A stretch of DNA of 64,000 bases, from the NCBI GenBank assembly GCA_918026815.1, contig CAKJVC010000163.1:1-64000 (forward strand), given 5' to 3'. This document shows positions 19,628-32,264 of the stretch, in pieces. The translations under genes were made by a program, and so were the position numbers. Origin of the DNA: Chalara sp. BL73. Lineage: Eukaryota; Ascomycota; Leotiomycetes; Helotiales. Below the pieces are notes generated by a model, which was not told the DNA's origin, did no database searches, and saw only the letters and a program-made list of their open reading frames with translations. The stretch's first letter is position 1. Each line of letters starts with the position of its first letter.

Positions 19628-21940
19628 CTACGACTCCCTCTTGACTTCCATCAACTTCTCCAAATCGACGCCAGCGAGGTCGTCTGCGACCCACGGACCC
19701 TTCTCCTCGTCAGTGGCGCCATGGAATGCGTCCGCACGCCGCAGTGTCTGCACATCCAGGTCGGTAACATAGGCCCGCTCATTGCCCTGCAACTTCATTC
19801 GCACCTCATAATCGGTGTCTAACATCATATCGTCTTTCCATAGCCGCCTGGGGCCATCAAAGACGCAGAGAACTCGCTTCTTCATCTTCATTTGTGAAGT
19901 TGGGCAGCCCCAGCTGGATGGGTAATCCTTTCTCCGCTTGCGGGACTTGGTATGAAGTGTCACTCCGCCTTTAGAGTGCGTGAGACCACGGGACTTCTGG
20001 ACGCCATTCTTTGGATTGGAGCGCCCCTTGCGAGATTTCGTCAAGGAGAAAGACTCGTCTTGCGAGTCGTCCATTTCATCATCTTCCTCATCTTCATCAG
20101 CGGAATAGGTGGCGGTGGTGGTTGGGAGCGAGTTGTTGCGGAGGGTATCATGCACATTACTGTCATGCTCAACCTCGGCAAGACGGGCAGCATTAATCGC
20201 CTCAGAAGGCTCCTCTTGTTGCACGATGCGTAATACGCAATCATCAAGATGCTCGTAGAAGTCCTGGGCATTGTTAAAGGTGCTCGAGCAAGTCGAGCAC
20301 TTGCCAGTTGCGTCTGGCGCGTAGCCGGAAAGCTTCTTTCCACTATTGATGGTGGAAGAGGTCTTCTTCCGGCTATTAGGCGGGGTCTGCTCAACGGCGT
20401 GAACAGATGTCAGATGTCTCTTGAAGACATCAGCACGGTTAAAAGATTTCTCTGCCGCGGATCCAGATCCTGGGCAGAATCCGCACACCATCGTGCCCTT
20501 GTAGTGCGTCAATGTGTGACGATTCTTATCGTATTTGCGTGCGAACCCCTTAACATGATAGTCACATGTCTGGATGGGGCACTTCTCGGGCCGTTCGTTT
20601 TGGTGAGTGAGCATGTGTGCCTTCAGATCCTTGAAGGTCTTTCCGCACTCTGGGTATGTGCATCGTCCCTTTTCTCGTGACTCTTCGCTGCTGAAGTTGT
20701 CGCTGCTATATGAGATAACAGAGGGTCTTCTTGCTCCTGGATAGGGGTATTGACTATACGAGTTCGGGTAAGGTGACTGGCTGCCCTGTTTTAAATGAGG
20801 TATGGGACTCCTCGATTGTTGCGACAGTGGAGAGGTTGGGTATGTGGGTGGTTGGTAGGCGGATGTATCATGAGATTGAGTCGCGGATGCTGGGCGACCG
20901 GAATATAGGATAGATGGATCTACCGTAGAAATGTCAGCAATAAACCCTTTATCCGAGAGGATGTGTAAGCAGCGCAGGAGAGACAGAGGAAACCGACAAG
21001 AAGATTCAAGAGGAGCCACAAAATTCCCACTAGACTGAGAAAAGAAAGAGGTTTGATGATAATTTGAGAAAGTCGTGGACTCGGAAGCGAATGACGATTG
21101 TGAAATCGCAGAAAGAGGTGTAGATGACAGGTCTGAAGACCGACCAGCGGCAGAAGATGCGAAGGATGATGGGTTAAAAGCTTGTGACGGTCGACGTGAA
21201 GAAATAGGAGAGTATGACACAGATGAAGTGGAAGGAGATGCATAAAAGTCATTCCGAGATTCTTTTCTCGAGCTGACAGGGGATGTTGGCGAAGCCATTG
21301 ATCTAGATGGAGGACTTCTCATATCTCCTGTCCTCGAAGACGCAGCGAGAGTAGACACAGAGGAAACAGTGTTGGTTTGTGAGGAGATCGAACCGTGCTG
21401 ACGAGATCTAGTAATGTTGTTGCACTCACCAACAGAAAAGCTGGGTTTGGCAGCATTGAACTCTACCGTAGCAAACTCTTCCATACCTGAGTGGGTAAAC
21501 GTGTACTCGTTTCCCTGGGCAAAATTGTCGAACTGAACGATTCCGGGGGTCAGTCCAAGACCAGATGGCATCCATTCAGGGACGGTATGGTTTTGTACCG
21601 AGTGTGGTGATCCCATGTTTGAGGATGTTGCTGAAGCTCCAGAAGCAGTTGAGTAGTTTGAGGGGGCTGTTCGTAGCTCTGGAGATTCCATGCCGTACTG
21701 ATGCGCCGTCGCGTATAACCCGTGGGATTCGAATCCTGTGTTGGGTGTATACGACTCTCTTGTGTATGCAAAGAGGTTTTCGCCCATCTCGAAGTTCTGA
21801 TTGGCATTGTTCCCAGGAAATGGTTGTTGAGGGAACATGCTTGCTGTTGGTTCTGGGTACAACGAGAAATCTGATCCATCGTGGTCGTGACCCATTCGGT
21901 GCGAGGCCAGATGGAAAGAGGTATCTACCATCGATGCCAT
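19628..21940 (-). CDS. C2H2 zinc-finger transcription factor (770 aa as read; about 744 if spliced)
   Basis: The ATG lies at 21938-21940 and the stop at 19628. The N-terminal 400 residues are Ser/Thr/Gln-rich and disordered, with many S-P sites. Fingers: C427-C432...H442-H446, C454-C459...H475-H479, CGFC at about 486-489 with a paired His near 509-514, and a degenerate C548-C551...H564. An acidic stretch (DEDEEDDEMDDSQDE) and basic KSRKRRK follow. The conserved tail KKRVLCVFDGPRRLWKDDMM suggests a fungus-specific regulator family rather than a generic finger protein. The target genes are unknown. Residues 315-341 look foreign and may be an unspliced 78-nt intron (complement 20920-20997). Confidence 0.83.
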   Translation of the reverse strand: MASMVDTSFHLASHRMGHDHDGSDFSLYPEPTASMFPQQPFPGNNANQNFEMGENLFAYTRESYTPNTGFESHGLYATAHQYGMESPELRTAPSNYSTASGASATSSNMGSPHSVQNHTVPEWMPSGLGLTPGIVQFDNFAQGNEYTFTHSGMEEFATVEFNAAKPSFSVGECNNITRSRQHGSISSQTNTVSSVSTLAASSRTGDMRSPPSRSMASPTSPVSSRKESRNDFYASPSTSSVSYSPISSRRPSQAFNPSSFASSAAGRSSDLSSTPLSAISQSSFASESTTFSNYHQTSFFSQSSGNFVAPLESSCRFPLSLLRCLHILSDKGFIADISTVDPSILYSGRPASATQSHDTSAYQPPTYPTSPLSQQSRSPIPHLKQGSQSPYPNSYSQYPYPGARRPSVISYSSDNFSSEESREKGRCTYPECGKTFKDLKAHMLTHQNERPEKCPIQTCDYHVKGFARKYDKNRHTLTHYKGTMVCGFCPGSGSAAEKSFNRADVFKRHLTSVHAVEQTPPNSRKKTSSTINSGKKLSGYAPDATGKCSTCSSTFNNAQDFYEHLDDCVLRIVQQEEPSEAINAARLAEVEHDSNVHDTLRNNSLPTTTATYSADEDEEDDEMDDSQDESFSLTKSRKGRSNPKNGVQKSRGLTHSKGGVTLHTKSRKRRKDYPSSWGCPTSQMKMKKRVLCVFDGPRRLWKDDMMLDTDYEVRMKLQGNERAYVTDLDVQTLRRADAFHGATDEEKGPWVADDLAGVDLEKLMEVKRES

Positions 21941-22338
21941 TATGATATTATGGAAGAGGATGAGGTTGGCTGCTGTCTATAGTGGAAACCACTATTGCCA
22001 ACTATAAAGATGTTAGTGGTGAAGCCAAACCATGAAAGCGTAGAGATGGTACCTTATGCTGTTGGAAACTCCAGAGTGGTAAAGGATGCTAAGAGATCCG
22101 CGTTGTTTAGTTTCCTCGCGCTTGGGGAAGGGGAACTGTTGGCTCTTATGAATTGTCCCTTCTAACAGCGTTCTGCACGGGCGGTAGCGAGCCTGGCTTT
22201 GCCTGAAATGGATAGCAACGGGATGAGATGATCTGATTTGATCTGAGACAGGAGGTAAAATTTGCGAAGGGCGAGGCGCGGAGAATATATACACGCGATG
22301 GTCAAGTGGGTGAGCCCCGAGTCAAGTGGGGGAGGAGG

Positions 22339-22370
22339 AGGATGATGATGGTGATGATGATGATGATGAA
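22339..22370 (+). repeat. (GAT)n / (GAG)n microsatellite
   Basis: A purine-rich trinucleotide tract just upstream of the C2H2 gene, reading GAGGAGGAGGATGATGATG and continuing with GATs. It probably lies in that gene's promoter or 5' leader. Confidence 0.8.
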
Positions 22371-25300
22371 GCTTGGGGATACTGCGATTATGTAGACAAG
22401 GTGAGATTAGTTGCAAAGGTTTTGCATATCGATGCCTTGTCGTAGCGTCCAGGTAGCAATATATATATGAACTAGGTAGCGAGTGTGTGCGGTTGCTGTA
22501 ATGTACGATGATAGCTTTTTTATGAAATTGGGGCGATCTGGGATGCGGATTATAATTGTATTCGACCATACCTCAGAGAAGCCATCTTAAGGCGGAGCGA
22601 TGATCAAGCCAGGATCAGGGGACCCCGGAGGCTTGCCAGGGCTTTGGGGACCCTGTAAAATTCCCTGGCACAGTATTTTCAGTGCCCCCTTGGCATGCCA
22701 CTGCGCATGGGTGGTGATATGCACTGGCAAAGCCTCATTTGGGCGTGGGTCGAGCAATGCTTTGGATGGGGGGATGTGTATGGCTCACGCTCACCTCTGC
22801 TTGGGTCCTTGTTCGAAAAAGCAGAAGCAGGGGAAGACAGAGAGAGAGGGAAGCTAAAGCTAGCTAGGAGTCTGGCACCAGCGCACCACCACCACCACCA
22901 TCACCACCGCACTGGGCGACCCAACCACTAGTTCGCGTCCACCGACTGTGAGCAGAAAAGGGCTAGAGGAGTGAGTGGTCCGCTAATCATCGTAGAATGG
23001 ACGAGTAAGAGCCTGGTATACAGGCCTACCCAGAATCTCATCTCAAATAAACGTGGGCTTTGTGAGTTTGTGCGACGACAACCCCCCTCGAAATGCGCTG
23101 CTGCGATACGTCCATACCCGAGAGACGAAATCCCAAGGAGAGCCCACAGATTTGCACAGGCACAGGATGTGTGACACAACCTGATCCGGAACATCCCTTC
23201 TGAAGCTATCTGTTTTGGGGGGGAAATGGGGAAAATGCATTAAGGTTTGGCCTTGCTCTTTCGCTTGTTTTGCCCTAAGACGAAGAGATCTGGCCCATCA
23301 CCCCCAAAGAGCAAATCATTGCAGATGATCAAACATCCAAGTGCAGGGAGAGAGGACGAAAAGGAAAAAAAAAAAAAAACACTACCGGTAGCAAAACTCT
23401 CGTACGATCCAGGCCAGGCAGGTTGATGCCATCTCCGCATTTAGCTGCCCTTTCGGCATCTTTTGATCTCCCAGTTCCCATCGGGGCCTAGCTAGTACGG
23501 TGTTTGTAGTCGGTCGGCGAGATGATCTCGAACAAACGCCATCTCCAGCAAAAAAACGAACCAAAAAATAGTCATTATTGATGTTTGCAACAGTGGAGCC
23601 TGCAAGCGAAACCTCATGACAGATTTCTGTTGCAGGCATCCAGGAAAGCAGACAGTCGGAAGGGGAAAGAAAAAAGAAAAAAGAAAGCAAAAATGGTCAG
23701 TATCGCAAACCGACACCACCCGAGCCACCCCTTCCCAACTCTCAGGGACCATCAGCACCCCTTCCCATTCGCCAACTACCGTCCCAACTCACTGCTTCGC
23801 TGCAGATGTGGTCGTTCAATAGCCAATGAGCATTTCGTACATCCACCCAGCCACAGGCACCTAACCGAATCCTAAATTTAGGATCCCCTCACTTCCTCTC
23901 AAACGAGGCGCAGCAAGGCGCAGTTGAGTTGTCCAGCAGGTCCAGCAACCTCTCGTCATAACTTCATGCTTCATAGCCATCCCTCTGCATTATTACCAAC
24001 TTTTCTTCCCAAGATAGCGCTCTCCACACTTTTATGCCGATAATGTGCAATACCACGTCATATTAAGTTTATGGAGAAGAAGGCATTATTGAGGCAGGGC
24101 AGGGCATCCAGGACCAAGACTCCTGGTTGCGGGAGCTCCCACCTTGTAAGGCAGACTCGAGATGTTGTCACTTACTATGATGTTTTGTGTTTCTACTGGT
24201 TCTTCACCGACAGACTCACCACCCCTTAATTCGGTGCCTTAATTGCTGCAGGAGATCTTTGCAGCCATTGCAGCAGTCCCAGATTGATGGCTCCAACAGT
24301 TGTGCCAAGCTTTTGCGTGAGTAATTTAGCCTTTGTCCGTACGGAACAAGCAATGGTCTCCTGTAAGCTGTCGGAGATTGAAATGAGCAAAGCTAGGGTT
24401 GCTCACGGACCACTGACGAACCAGAGGTCCCTTCAGCCTTACCTTTCTGAACGTAAGCTTGGCGTCCAAGTATATCCTCTAGGTCATTTTAATGCTCTTC
24501 AACTGGTTGGCCAAGAGCAGTCCAAGTCAATCGTCAGAGACCAAATGCCGTTGAACTATAATCAAACTTGCTCACCTTATGGCTTCACAAATCCCGCGTG
24601 CCGTTCCTTGAAGTAATTCAGCACATGAAAGAGATTAGGTAGTACGAACAGGAAACTTTGGACTATTGGAAAGATCACAAAGCATCGCATAGCAACATGT
24701 GACTTGAATGTCGAATCGAAATCGGCCGGCTGCTTAACATATGCATGCTTAGTCAAGATCAAACAAGCTTAAAGCCGGATATCGAGTACTCCGTTGTCAG
24801 AACTCAAAAGCGGTGTGGCTTACGTCTGTCATTACTGCAATGTTTGTGGGAGAGAACTTCGATTTGCTGATGGTCTGCAACAAGACAGTTTGTGTCCAGT
24901 ATTTTGATGTAGCACAGCCTCATGCATGTTTTTGGACACATGAGACTCGCTGGAGAGGCCTTTGTACCCCTTAAACTCGCTTAGCCCTATGAACCTACGG
25001 GATGAATGGGAGTGGAGGATTGGCTCGCTAGCTTCGGAAACGCCGTGGCCGTGCATCTTTTGTGGAGAGATGAGACAAGCATCCACTTGCTTCACCGCCA
25101 GTGAAAGCGGTATCGTATGCCAGCCAATCATTTCCCTCAAATTCCATAATGACAGAAAGAGGTTGTCGATGATAATGATGACTGCAGAATCATCTGCTCG
25201 CGACGTCGACTGCTCAAACCACGGGTGTAGGCCATTGCCAATTGAGATGTAACTTGAGGATGCAGTGAGCAGCCAGCGAAGGTAACGTATCTGCATCGAA

Positions 25301-25459
25301 AATTCTTCTCAGCTTCCATCTGCTGTCTGGCGCCTGCACATCTCATTTCATCGTTGCCTTGGGTGTATAAACATTTTAAAGGTAATGATCAGAGTTGTGG
25401 CATCAAAAATATCAAGACTCCACACCGACTAGAAATTATTCTCCTCACCGAGAAGCAAT

Positions 25460-25489
25460 CCACTTAGTAAGTTATGAGATACTAAGTGG
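25460..25489. repeat. 10-bp perfect inverted repeat flanked by a 9-bp direct repeat
   Basis: CCACTTAGTA and TACTAAGTGG are separated by 10 bases, a possible hairpin. The 9-mer ACACCGACT occurs at 25422-25430 and again at 25492-25500, bracketing the hairpin. This arrangement could be the footprint of a small inserted element, but the piece is only about 60 bp long. Confidence 0.5.
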
Positions 25490-28400
25490 TTACACCGACT
25501 CTGGTGCGGTCTGCGACTGATCAATTCAAAATGCTTCATAGTAAAAGCTTCGCACTCTTAAGGTAATGTAGGTGGCAACATTTCATTTCGACATACAAGT
25601 GAGTGGGTACAGCACAGACTTTACTAAGGGCCCGCTTGGCTTGGCTTGGCTTATGAAGCTTGTCAAATAGCAAGCCTTCCTCGCGGCACAACTCCACTAT
25701 TGATATCCTCCAGACTTTCAAAACAAAGTTTGAAGCAATACATGTTTAGCTCCTTCTGATGGCACTTTGCGACAAAATAAGGTGGTCTCGTCTTCGACTG
25801 AAGGAAAGGAGGGTGTGCACTACGCCACGTTCAATAATTGGCACGATGCGACAAGCGAATTAGATCTCTGCAGCCAGATCTTGTTATCAAAAAAAGCGAT
25901 TACTGTTGTCCAAAAACTGACCGGTCCAGATGGGGTGAGCTTGAGACCATGTGGGCCTGATGCGGGTGGCATCGCGTTCCAATTGATTAGAGTACACACA
26001 GCTATCGCATTGAGTCGAGAGATAGAAAATGACTTTTGTAGTCGCAAATTATTGATTTTCGTATTCTGTATCCTGGTCTCCTACTCGGTCTCCCTTCTTG
26101 GAATGGCTTTAATCCTCAATCATCTCACATGATCCTAGCGCTTGGATAAATTACCCGGATTCTGGGCATTTCAAATGGACGTCCCGACATCCCGCGTCGA
26201 TCATTTGATGCGATCCCTCCCAGTAATCTTGTTATCCTCAGGGGGGTATATTTTTGAAACGGAAGGCTTTGAGGCTCTTTCTGAGCTGCCTCAGGCCCTT
26301 GAAGGGATCGCTACCACATCGTAGTGTCGTCCAATCCCATCAGACCATGAACTCACCCTTGTACACCTCTCAAGGTTTCTTGGCCAAGGAAGAGTGAGTT
26401 TATTAGGACCCCACTATTGGGTGATCCGCGCCTTTGGATCATCTGCCAGGGCTCCATGTGTCTTGTTCAGAGCTTAAGTGAGCTATTTGCGGATATGTGT
26501 AATCTGTTGTAGGTATCTCTACGCCGCTCCATGTGAATGGTCGACTTCCGGTGATATGGCTTCTGGTCAAAGGATAGATACGTGAGATCAATTACATCGG
26601 CCAATAATCGGGAGATACAATAACCCCTTCTTGCAGGAGCCACGCGAGAGAAATGCAGTATTTCTTCATGCTTTGCATGCAAGCGACAGGCTCAGGCCAA
26701 GTCGCCGACTCCAGAAGTGTCGCGAATCCAGACTGCTGTACAGATGATTTGGGGGCCAGGGACCGGGGGTCGGGACAACTTGGAAACATGTTTCCGAAGT
26801 CTTTCTCCTTGCGGGGTCTTGACTTGATTTCACAGGCTATTTCGGGCTCATCAGAACCATAGTCGTTACCATGCTTGTTCAGTTTGTAACTACTGTACAA
26901 TACAGTAGTATTCCATGAGCATGTCATTCTCATGGATCTTGATAAACCCCTTGTACTCATGTATTGGATCGTGGGACGATCCTGGCTTTAATCCTAAAAA
27001 GCAATCAATAGGCGAGATACCTCCCGATCCAGCTAAGTCTTATGCAGCAGGGAAAGGCTTGTTTTGTGGCCGCAAGGTTGAATTTTGCCCCAGCTCAGAG
27101 CCATACAGTCGCTGATATCCTTCATCCGACAACGTGGCATGCGGACTTTTTGTGACAGGATGGCAGTTTTCTGTCTTAGATGGATCCTTAAACGGTCAAT
27201 TCTTGCGAAAATTATCGGATGGAACATGCGGTGCCATCGAAGGCCTCAATGATGTCTTACCATCGTATCTCGTCCAAGCAAGGAGGGACAACAGAACGTA
27301 GCATCCTACCAATCAGAGACCTTGCCAAAGCATGAAGGTGTTCGGGAGATGAGAAGCCTCGACCCCTCGTTCCCTCGTGGTGAGATGAATCCTGTGGCTT
27401 TCCGTCCTACCGCAAACAGGTGCAATATGGCCTGAACGAACAAGTTCGATGTAGCCCAGAACGCGGGGGTAGTACTGTGGTATTTTTGTCTCTGAGAAGG
27501 ATTGATGCATTGACGATGAATCAATAAGACACATTATGTTAAATTATAATTGTCTAGGCAGGGAAGATGTAATAATATTGTAGGGATTCGCATTTGCATG
27601 CTAATAATAAGGGTTATCGTGAAGTTCTCGTTGTCCAGAGCATGGTCCAGAGCCTGACGCGGAAACTGCCGTCCCTACTGGAGAGGTCTCGGTATTCGTT
27701 TGATGCAATATTGGATTGATTGGCTGCAGCCATAACCACGATGCTTTTTTTCTTCCCCTTGAGCAAGGTTTATGATATGTTGATGTGTTTGGTGTTGTTT
27801 GCGAGGCTCGCGAAGTCGAGAATCCGCCAAAACACTTGGATAATTCTTGAATAGGAAAGGGCCTTGCTCTCAATGCTCATGTTTCATAGAGATTGGCCAC
27901 CTCACAAATCACGCGCGCGCAATAGTTAAGGTTTATGTCAATTCTCATCTTGGATTTCCTTTCGTCCATCTAGCGCCTGGGTATTTCCCGTGGGGTCCGT
28001 ATTGTATGCCGTGGCGATCGATGAGTTTGGCTTCTGGCTTGAGCTTGGACTTTAGCCTGGTAGCTGCAGAAACTTTACATTTACGTTTCGTAAGTATTTG
28101 GATTAGCTGATGCAATGTGCATTGCATTGCATGACGGATTTGTGGTCGCTATTCAATTTTAAGCTGCACATCTCCATCCTGAAAGGTCGAGACGAAGACC
28201 GGAAGTTTGTGTTTTTCTGGCTTTGGTCGAATCAACTTGTATATGATGGAGTATTATATGTTCTTTCTGACCTTCCGCATGCTCATCTTTGGTTGGACAT
28301 GTCTGCAACTATCCTGCAAGCCTCTTGCGGCCTTTGCGTGCCTGAAATTCTCACAAAGGTTTTTAGTATGTGCGGATTGCTTGGTCTCAATCAACACTTG

Positions 28401-29604
28401 TACCTTGGTAAATCCAGGAATGATACAATTCTTCAACAGAAGTATTACTTGTGGCTCTTTGCAACATGCTAGCAATGACGGACAATTATTGCTCATAACC
28501 CAAAACATTCTCCTCCCTTGGTCTGCTTCTAACCGCTTGTAAAAGGGAGAAGGAGGGGAAAACATGCTTATATCAGGTCTGTTAATGCATTGAGTTTCCG
28601 ACCCAGAGCTTCTGTAATGCTATTCAGCCATAGCTGTAGTAATTTGGATTTAAAAATTCTGCATATATTCAAGAGACTCTCACCAGATATCATGGAATTA
28701 TGGAGAAGAAGTTCAGGCCTATCCCCATTGCGTAACTTATGTATGTATAAGGACTCTAAACCCAGTTTTACTACGTGATGACTCTTAGCAATCGGATGTG
28801 TCATCAAACCTGCAGGTATTGATCAAAACACCATACCTGATGATCTAATATCTTATTTTCTCGATCAAATTATCTGTGGTATCTCAGACGAGAAGCAGAC
28901 TTACAGGAAGATTATTTGAATGAAGTATAATAATAAAATAAAATGGCGAATCAAGCAGCAAGCCAAGAACAACTGTGAGTCTCATGCGTATTGCATATAT
29001 ATGCGTAAATTATTCTGATGTGTTCACTTACCTTAGGACTTTTTAGGGGTTGTTAAAATCTCAGAGACGTGCGGATGTGTACAATTGCAGTACTTTCTAA
29101 GACACCGGGATAGCAGACCGAAACTATTACCAATGGTTTCCAAGAACTTGCCTGGCCAAAAGCAGTAAAGAAGAGTATGCACCATACCATCTGGAAAGCC
29201 CTGAATCGATACATCAGAAGTCTTGCTATCTTACATTTTAAAGAACTCTAATTTCCCCCTCGTCAGATAAGGATGCTGACTGACAAAGTGATATCTGACA
29301 AAGTTTCAAAGTTGGTAATCTCATTTAATCTCTACAGTTGTCGTGGTGGGTTTGCATGTTAGGTTGTGGAGAATAGTTTTTACCCTAAAAATGTGACGTT
29401 GATAACACAATCTGCGCCACAGTGAATCTTCAAAGGCGTGGCTGAAGCTCAGAGTCTTGGCGCTCAGTAACGGTTACGTGTTAACGGCTATTGACATAAC
29501 TTCCTACTTGACAAACGAGCAGCGCCATGGACATGTAGCATCGTGGAGTATAAAAAGGGCAGCCTCTACCTGATTCCGAGCAAAACATACAATCGACGAG
29601 CGCA

Positions 29605-32264
29605 ATGGGTCGTCTTGCGTGGTATGCTGGGGTATGCTTTCCAATGAATCCCTGGACACGCGCAGTATTCTAACAGCTTCCACTGCTAGGTCTCCACGGC
29701 TCTGGCAGCTGCCGTAGTTATCTCTGCTTTTAATCAAAGGCCGAACTTCTACTCAGCATGTGTATACTTGGCACAGAGCAATTTATGTTTGATGGTAAGA
29801 AGCTACTCCTGGGGAACAATAGCCTTAATTGACTTGCCACCAGGTCATCATCAATCTAATTCTTCTTATTCATGTCGCTTTTATGTATGGCCTCCAGCGA
29901 TTATGCTATGGGCCTTTGCGACCTATTGAGATCGAGCAGTTATACGAGAAAGGATGGTTTGCGGTTACAGAAACGTGCTTAGCTATGACCATATTCCGTG
30001 AGGAGGTCGGCGCATGGTTTCTGGTTATGTTCGTCGCGTTGCTCACGGGTAAAGTCTGGGGATGGATTGGGGATGGGAGGGTAGAGGTCTTGGAACAGCA
30101 GCCTCCGGCGAATCCGCGATTATTCCATATCAGATTATCTATCTCTTTAGGGATTTCGATCTTATACGATAGCTGGCTAATGTCTTACATCATCAATACG
30201 GTCATCGCACAGGCTCGGCCGAACATGATGGTCATGTTTCTCTTCGAATTCGCGATTCTCACAACGATGTCTATGTCAACGGGCTGCCGGTATGCGATAT
30301 CATTGATTGAGGCTAGAGTAACTTCGAAACAAACGCGGGAGCGATTGGTAGAGAGACGCCGAGAGGTCCGGCAAGAACGAGATGAGATCCTGAGATCACG
30401 GGAGACCGCTATAGCTGAAGCAGTTGCAGAAGGAAAGCCTACGCCTGAATTTACCGAACCTCTACCAGATGAGGAGGATGTTGATGAAATGGATATCGAA
30501 GTTCCAGGATGGGAGGCCAAAGGATCCTGGATCTTGACCCTTGCGCTCTGTACAGGTAAGGCTAATCTAGCAAGAACTCGTGGCATTAATTTAACTCCAT
30601 TCATAGATTTTCTTAAACTGGCAATTTATTGCACATTCTTCTTCATCCTACTAATGTTCTATGGGTTACCTATTCACATCTTGAGGGATCTGTTCATGAC
30701 AACTAGATCCTTCGTTATGCGGCTAAATGCGTTCTTACGTTACCGTCAAGCTACGAAGAACATGAATAATTATCCGGACGCCACTGTTGAGGATATCCAA
30801 CGGGAGGATACGTGCATCATTTGCAGAGAGGAGATGAGACCGTGGTCAGTTACGAACCCTGACGCTCCTCCAGCAGCGCCTGGTGCTCCACCTCCTGTTC
30901 GACCGGCTGTTTCGATCAATGAGAGCAAACGTCCAAAGAAGTTGCCCTGTGGTCATGTTCTTCATCTCAATTGCCTGAAAAGCTGGCTCGAGAGACAACA
31001 AGTCTGCCCAACTTGTCGAGAACCTGTCATGGGAGGTCCTAATCAAGCGCGTCGGGCTGCGAGAAATAATGCGAACCCTGCTGGTCCTGCAGGTCAACCG
31101 CCTGCGGGTGGTGAACAAAATGGCAACGGGGGTCTACCTCAACCGCCAGCCGCTGGACAAGGCAATCGTGGCCTAAGAGTGCTCAATTTTGGGCCATTGA
31201 GAGTGGGTTTTGGTCAAGCCAACCTACAAGATCTTCAGAATGGCCAGGGTGGTCAGAACGCTATTCCTCCTGGAGCAAGAGTTTATGGCCTAGAGTTAGG
31301 CTTTCCACGACGCCAGCAGGCCCAACCCCAAGGACAAGTCCCATTGCAAGGTACAGCAACTACAGCATCGTTGCAAGACCAAATCCACAACATAAGTCAG
31401 CAAATAATGGCGGAGGTTCAAGCTCTCAATCTTACTCAGCAACAACTTCAGATGGTACAGCTATTGCATACTGAATTAGAAAGGCTCAGACTCTTGCAGC
31501 AAGGATTAACAGAACAAGCAGCCCAAATCCCAACCTTTCCATCTACTAATCTAAGGCAGACTGCTGCATTTACAATGCCGCATATGCAAAGACTCGGAGC
31601 ACGTCAAAACACATCAGCCATACCCGCTGGCAGTGCCGACCTTCCACCTGGCGTCACGATTCCGGAGGGATGGTCCCTACTACCATTGCAAAGATTGGAT
31701 GAAGTTTCACAGACAGGAACGGTGCCTGCAGCAACACCAACATCAGGATTAGCCCCCACAGCCACCACCATCGGAATTGTCACCAGCCCTACCGGTGGCA
31801 CATCTAATAATACCCCTCTCCCCCAAAATCTCGGCAACCAAACACCTGCGACCGTATTTGATTCGTCGGATAGGAGCGCCACGTTTCCTCCACGTTCAGC
31901 CGCAGCCGACCAATCAGCGTTCGCCAACCCTAATCTACCAGAAACATCGCTGAATGGCAACAATGAAGGGAACGCACCACAGGAGCATGAGGCAGGCAGT
32001 CTGCCGAGCTGGGGACAGTCGCAGCTATTTTCAGGACAAACTTTCAGGGGTGATACGAACGGTACAACACCGCCCCCACAGTCTGGGGAAGCTCAGAATT
32101 CGGCATCTACACTAGACAGAGGGCATTCAAGTTCGGTGGATGTTGGAGGTGATTCTTCTGAGGCAGACTCGGAGGAGAGGAGGAGGGAGAAGGGGAAAGG
32201 GAGGGCTGTCATGGTGGAGGATGTAGATGATGAGTCTGGCCCCAGCCAAGCCTTGCGGTCTTGA
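29605..32264 (+). CDS. hrd1: HRD1 ER-associated E3 ubiquitin ligase (about 833 aa)
   Basis: Four exons: 29605-29631, 29690-29794, 29844-30555 and 30607-32264. The protein starts [19 protein letters not shown], the usual HRD1 start, with several membrane segments in the first 300 residues, including the [13 protein letters not shown] segment. The RING-H2 finger has C351, C354, C396, H398, H401, C404, C415 and C418, with [14 protein letters not shown] long Pro/Gly/Gln-rich cytosolic tail follows, ending in acidic and Ser-rich sequence. HRD1 spans the endoplasmic reticulum membrane, forms the retrotranslocation channel and ubiquitinates misfolded proteins with Hrd3 and Der1 partners. The third intron (51 nt, 30556-30606) is in frame and lacks stops; removing it restores [11 protein letters not shown], the family sequence. 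Confidence 0.93.

Larger units (their letters stand above)
21941..29604. other. 7.7-kb region without a supportable gene
   Basis: The longest gene-free stretch in the window. The first 700 bases hold the C2H2 gene's leader and promoter, including an (AT) stretch and a (CAC)n tract at about 22885-22908. From about 24 to 29.5 kb the sequence is moderately AT-rich. It has many ORFs of 60-150 codons on both strands, none with a recognisable domain, transposase or reverse-transcriptase motif, or coherent splice pattern. It may contain non-coding transcripts or fully decayed genes or elements, but I can support none. A short inverted repeat is listed separately. Confidence 0.55.

Noticed and set aside
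21725..21740. GATTCGAATCC, resembling a tRNA B-box
   Set aside because: It lies inside the C2H2 coding sequence, and no A-box or cloverleaf fits around it.
25767..26132. 121-aa plus-strand ORF and its 75-aa antisense partner
   Set aside because: Both look mildly protein-like but match no family, and no flanking exons fit.
30185..31118. Minus-strand ORFs within HRD1
   Set aside because: Shadows of a strongly supported gene; no independent motifs.
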